From assembly GCA_036877525.1 (NCBI GenBank), contig JAZGTH010000008.1:9346501-9410500 (forward strand): a stretch of 64,000 nucleotides of DNA. Reading direction: 5' to 3'. The translations under genes and the position numbers were made by a program. This document shows, in pieces, positions 63,701 through 64,000 of the stretch (position 1 is the first letter of the stretch; each line of letters opens with the position of its first letter). This DNA is from Chromobotia macracanthus. Lineage: Eukaryota > Chordata > Actinopteri > Cypriniformes > Botiidae. The notes under the pieces are model-generated. The model had not been told where the DNA came from. It searched no databases and saw only the letters and a list, made by a program, of their open reading frames with translations.

Positions 63701-63781
63701 CCTCTTCTGTTCCTGCCCAATTTCCTGGTACAGCGTAAAGTTCTGAAACCACTGCGCACACAAACAGGAGGAACTATTATG
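60695..63781 (+). CDS. hdac11: histone deacetylase 11 (class IV), 5' part of the gene
   Basis: Spliced exons 60695-60705 (or the alternative 61162-61196), 61341-61489, 62101-62201 and 63665-63781 join in frame. They give about 126 codons: a short MASS start, then FHQTELYAEVP, LPIVYSPVYNITFMGLEKLH, PFDAGKWGKVIHFLK, then ITDETIVPAREASEADLLVV, HTSRYLNRLK, then WSLVVATITEIPPLLFLPNF, LVQRKVLKPLRTQTGGTIM. This is the N-terminal third of HDAC11, the only class IV zinc deacetylase, which also removes long-chain fatty acyl groups from lysine (for example on SHMT2). The zinc ligands and catalytic histidines are encoded further right, outside the window. All junctions are GT-AG with consistent phases (2, 1, 0, 0). 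The gene is divergent from iqsec1, as in human. Confidence 0.93.
60900..60950 (+). promoter_or_regulatory. second hdac11 promoter: NRF1 site and ZNF143-like site
   Basis: TGCGCCTGCGCA (60906-60917) is an NRF1-type palindrome. GCATTCTGGGCTATGTAGT (60929-60947) read on the other strand matches the ZNF143 element ACTACAATTCCCAGAATGC at 16 of 19 positions. The pair is typical of TATA-less housekeeping promoters and lies about 215 bases upstream of the alternative first exon 1b. Confidence 0.5.
61162..61196 (+). CDS. hdac11: candidate alternative hdac11 exon 1b
   Basis: ATG plus 32 bases, open, with donor G|GTAGGT at 61197. It ends in the same phase 2 as exon 1a, so MSAKEDSGGNKG would be joined to FHQTELY. 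The ATG has A at -3. Without splicing at this donor the frame meets TAG immediately, which supports the splice. It could instead be a chance frame downstream of the promoter. Confidence 0.45.
61341..61489 (+). CDS. hdac11: hdac11 exon 2
   Basis: The acceptor is CTTCCTGCAG and the donor G|GTGCGC. It encodes FHQTELYAEVP through GKWGKVIHFLK, the most conserved N-terminal block of HDAC11, and ends in phase 1. Confidence 0.93.
61490..62100 (+). other. hdac11 intron between exons 2 and 3
   Basis: About 610 bases of intron, of which 61801-61994 is a TTAA-flanked MITE. A G-rich patch lies near 61583-61604. No additional exon is supported. Confidence 0.7.
61801..61994. mobile_element. TTAA-flanked MITE, copy 3, inside hdac11
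   Basis: This 194-bp copy starts AGCTGCAGTCCGTAAC and ends with the complement of AGCTGCAATTCTTACC, with TTAA outside each end. It is internally shorter than the copies at 16591 and 26076 but keeps CATAAAATTGCAGGTT and GTTATGTAGTTGCTCAGTAA. Confidence 0.8.
62101..62201 (+). CDS. hdac11: hdac11 exon 3
   Basis: The acceptor is TTGTTTCCAG and the donor AAG|GTATAC. Its 101 bases encode EEQFITDETIVPAREASEAD and LLVVHTSRYLNRLK, ending in phase 0. It matches the HDAC11 segment around the family motif LLVVHT.RYL. Confidence 0.93.
62694..62850. mobile_element. teleost MITE fragment (CACCCAAAAATGA type)
   Basis: AAAGGAATAGATCACCCAAA followed by AATGACATTTTTTCATTATT, TACTCGCCCTCCTGTTGTTG and TTTCAAAACTCGTATGCTGT. 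It is the same family pattern as the fragment at 12862 and is common in cyprinids. Confidence 0.6.
63239..63265 (+). CDS. hdac11: candidate hdac11 microexon (27 nt)
   Basis: A pyrimidine-rich tract (ATTCTCTCTTTCCCTACTGC, then ATGCAG) precedes 27 bases, which are followed by GTATCT. Both flanking exons are phase 0, so inclusion would insert exactly NAILEGSRE between NRLK and WSLVV. Mammalian HDAC11 runs directly from LK to WS with no insertion here, so this would be a lineage-specific or cryptic exon. Confidence 0.35.
63665..63781 (+). CDS. hdac11: hdac11 exon 4
   Basis: The acceptor is CCCCTCACAG and the donor ATG|GTAGGC. Its 117 bases encode 39 residues, WSLVVATITEIPPLLFLPNF and LVQRKVLKPLRTQTGGTIM, starting and ending in phase 0. 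It leads into the catalytic core that lies beyond the window. Confidence 0.93.
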
Positions 63782-64000
63782 GTAGGCTTTAAATATTCAT
63801 TCTGCCAAGAAGTATAGATGGAAAAGCACATATACATGCTGAGGGATTCACATTATACATTTCTTAAGCTCTTGTTTCGATGCTTTTGAGAAATGCAGCC
63901 CAGATGTTTTATTCACATCTTTTGAGCTTAACAAACAAACAGGAGTCCTTTTAAACTCTTACTTAAACTTATTACCTCCCTGTCTAGTGGTTAGTCGTTT
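63782..64000 (+). other. hdac11 intron, runs off the window
   Basis: Intronic sequence after exon 4. No further exon is seen before the right edge. Confidence 0.7.

Noticed and set aside
1..64000. search for bacterial-type operons, CRISPR arrays, phage or toxin systems
   Set aside because: None present; splice signals, SINEs, MITEs and hdac11/iqsec1 exons identify vertebrate nuclear DNA.

Overview
This window looks like vertebrate chromosomal DNA from a teleost, most likely an otophysan or cyprinid fish. It is AT-rich, with very sparse coding sequence, GT-AG introns and many short DNA transposons (MITEs). It also holds tRNA-derived SINEs, one dead Tc1-like element, and micro- and minisatellites. 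I see no bacterial-type genes, operons or CRISPR arrays. Nearly all open frames in the window are chance frames in non-coding DNA and are left out.

Two genes are recognised. Left part (1 to about 34.9 kb, minus strand): the 5' end of an iqsec1-like gene (BRAG2, an Arf guanine-nucleotide exchange factor). Its first coding exon is at 34449-34735 and carries the family's N-terminal coiled coil. It lies under a CpG-richer promoter with a 5-codon uORF. A 36-nt phase-compatible microexon lies about 30 kb downstream at 4565-4600, so most of 1-34 kb is first-intron sequence. A plus-strand terminal-exon-like piece (664-846) of unknown identity lies antisense inside this gene.

Middle part (34.9-60.1 kb): intergenic. 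It holds a perfect match to the CTCF core consensus 0.8 kb upstream of iqsec1, several copies of an AACGTT-rich MITE family, a Tc1-like element inserted inside one of those MITEs, an (AT)n tract, an orphan exon-like open stretch on the minus strand (46306-46434), and no other gene that I recognise.

Right part (60.1-64 kb, plus strand): the 5' half of hdac11 (class IV histone deacetylase / lysine defatty-acylase). There are two alternative phase-matched first coding exons, three further coding exons and a possible extra 27-nt microexon. The gene runs off the right edge before the catalytic histidines. Upstream are a consensus CRE with a TATA-like box, and an NRF1 plus ZNF143-like promoter.

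The divergent order iqsec1(-) then hdac11(+) matches human 3p25, where NUP210 lies between them. NUP210 is not seen here. No undescribed protein system was found. The most informative observations are the nested Tc1-in-MITE insertion with a readable empty site, the two microexon candidates, the alternative hdac11 starts and the multi-copy MITE families.
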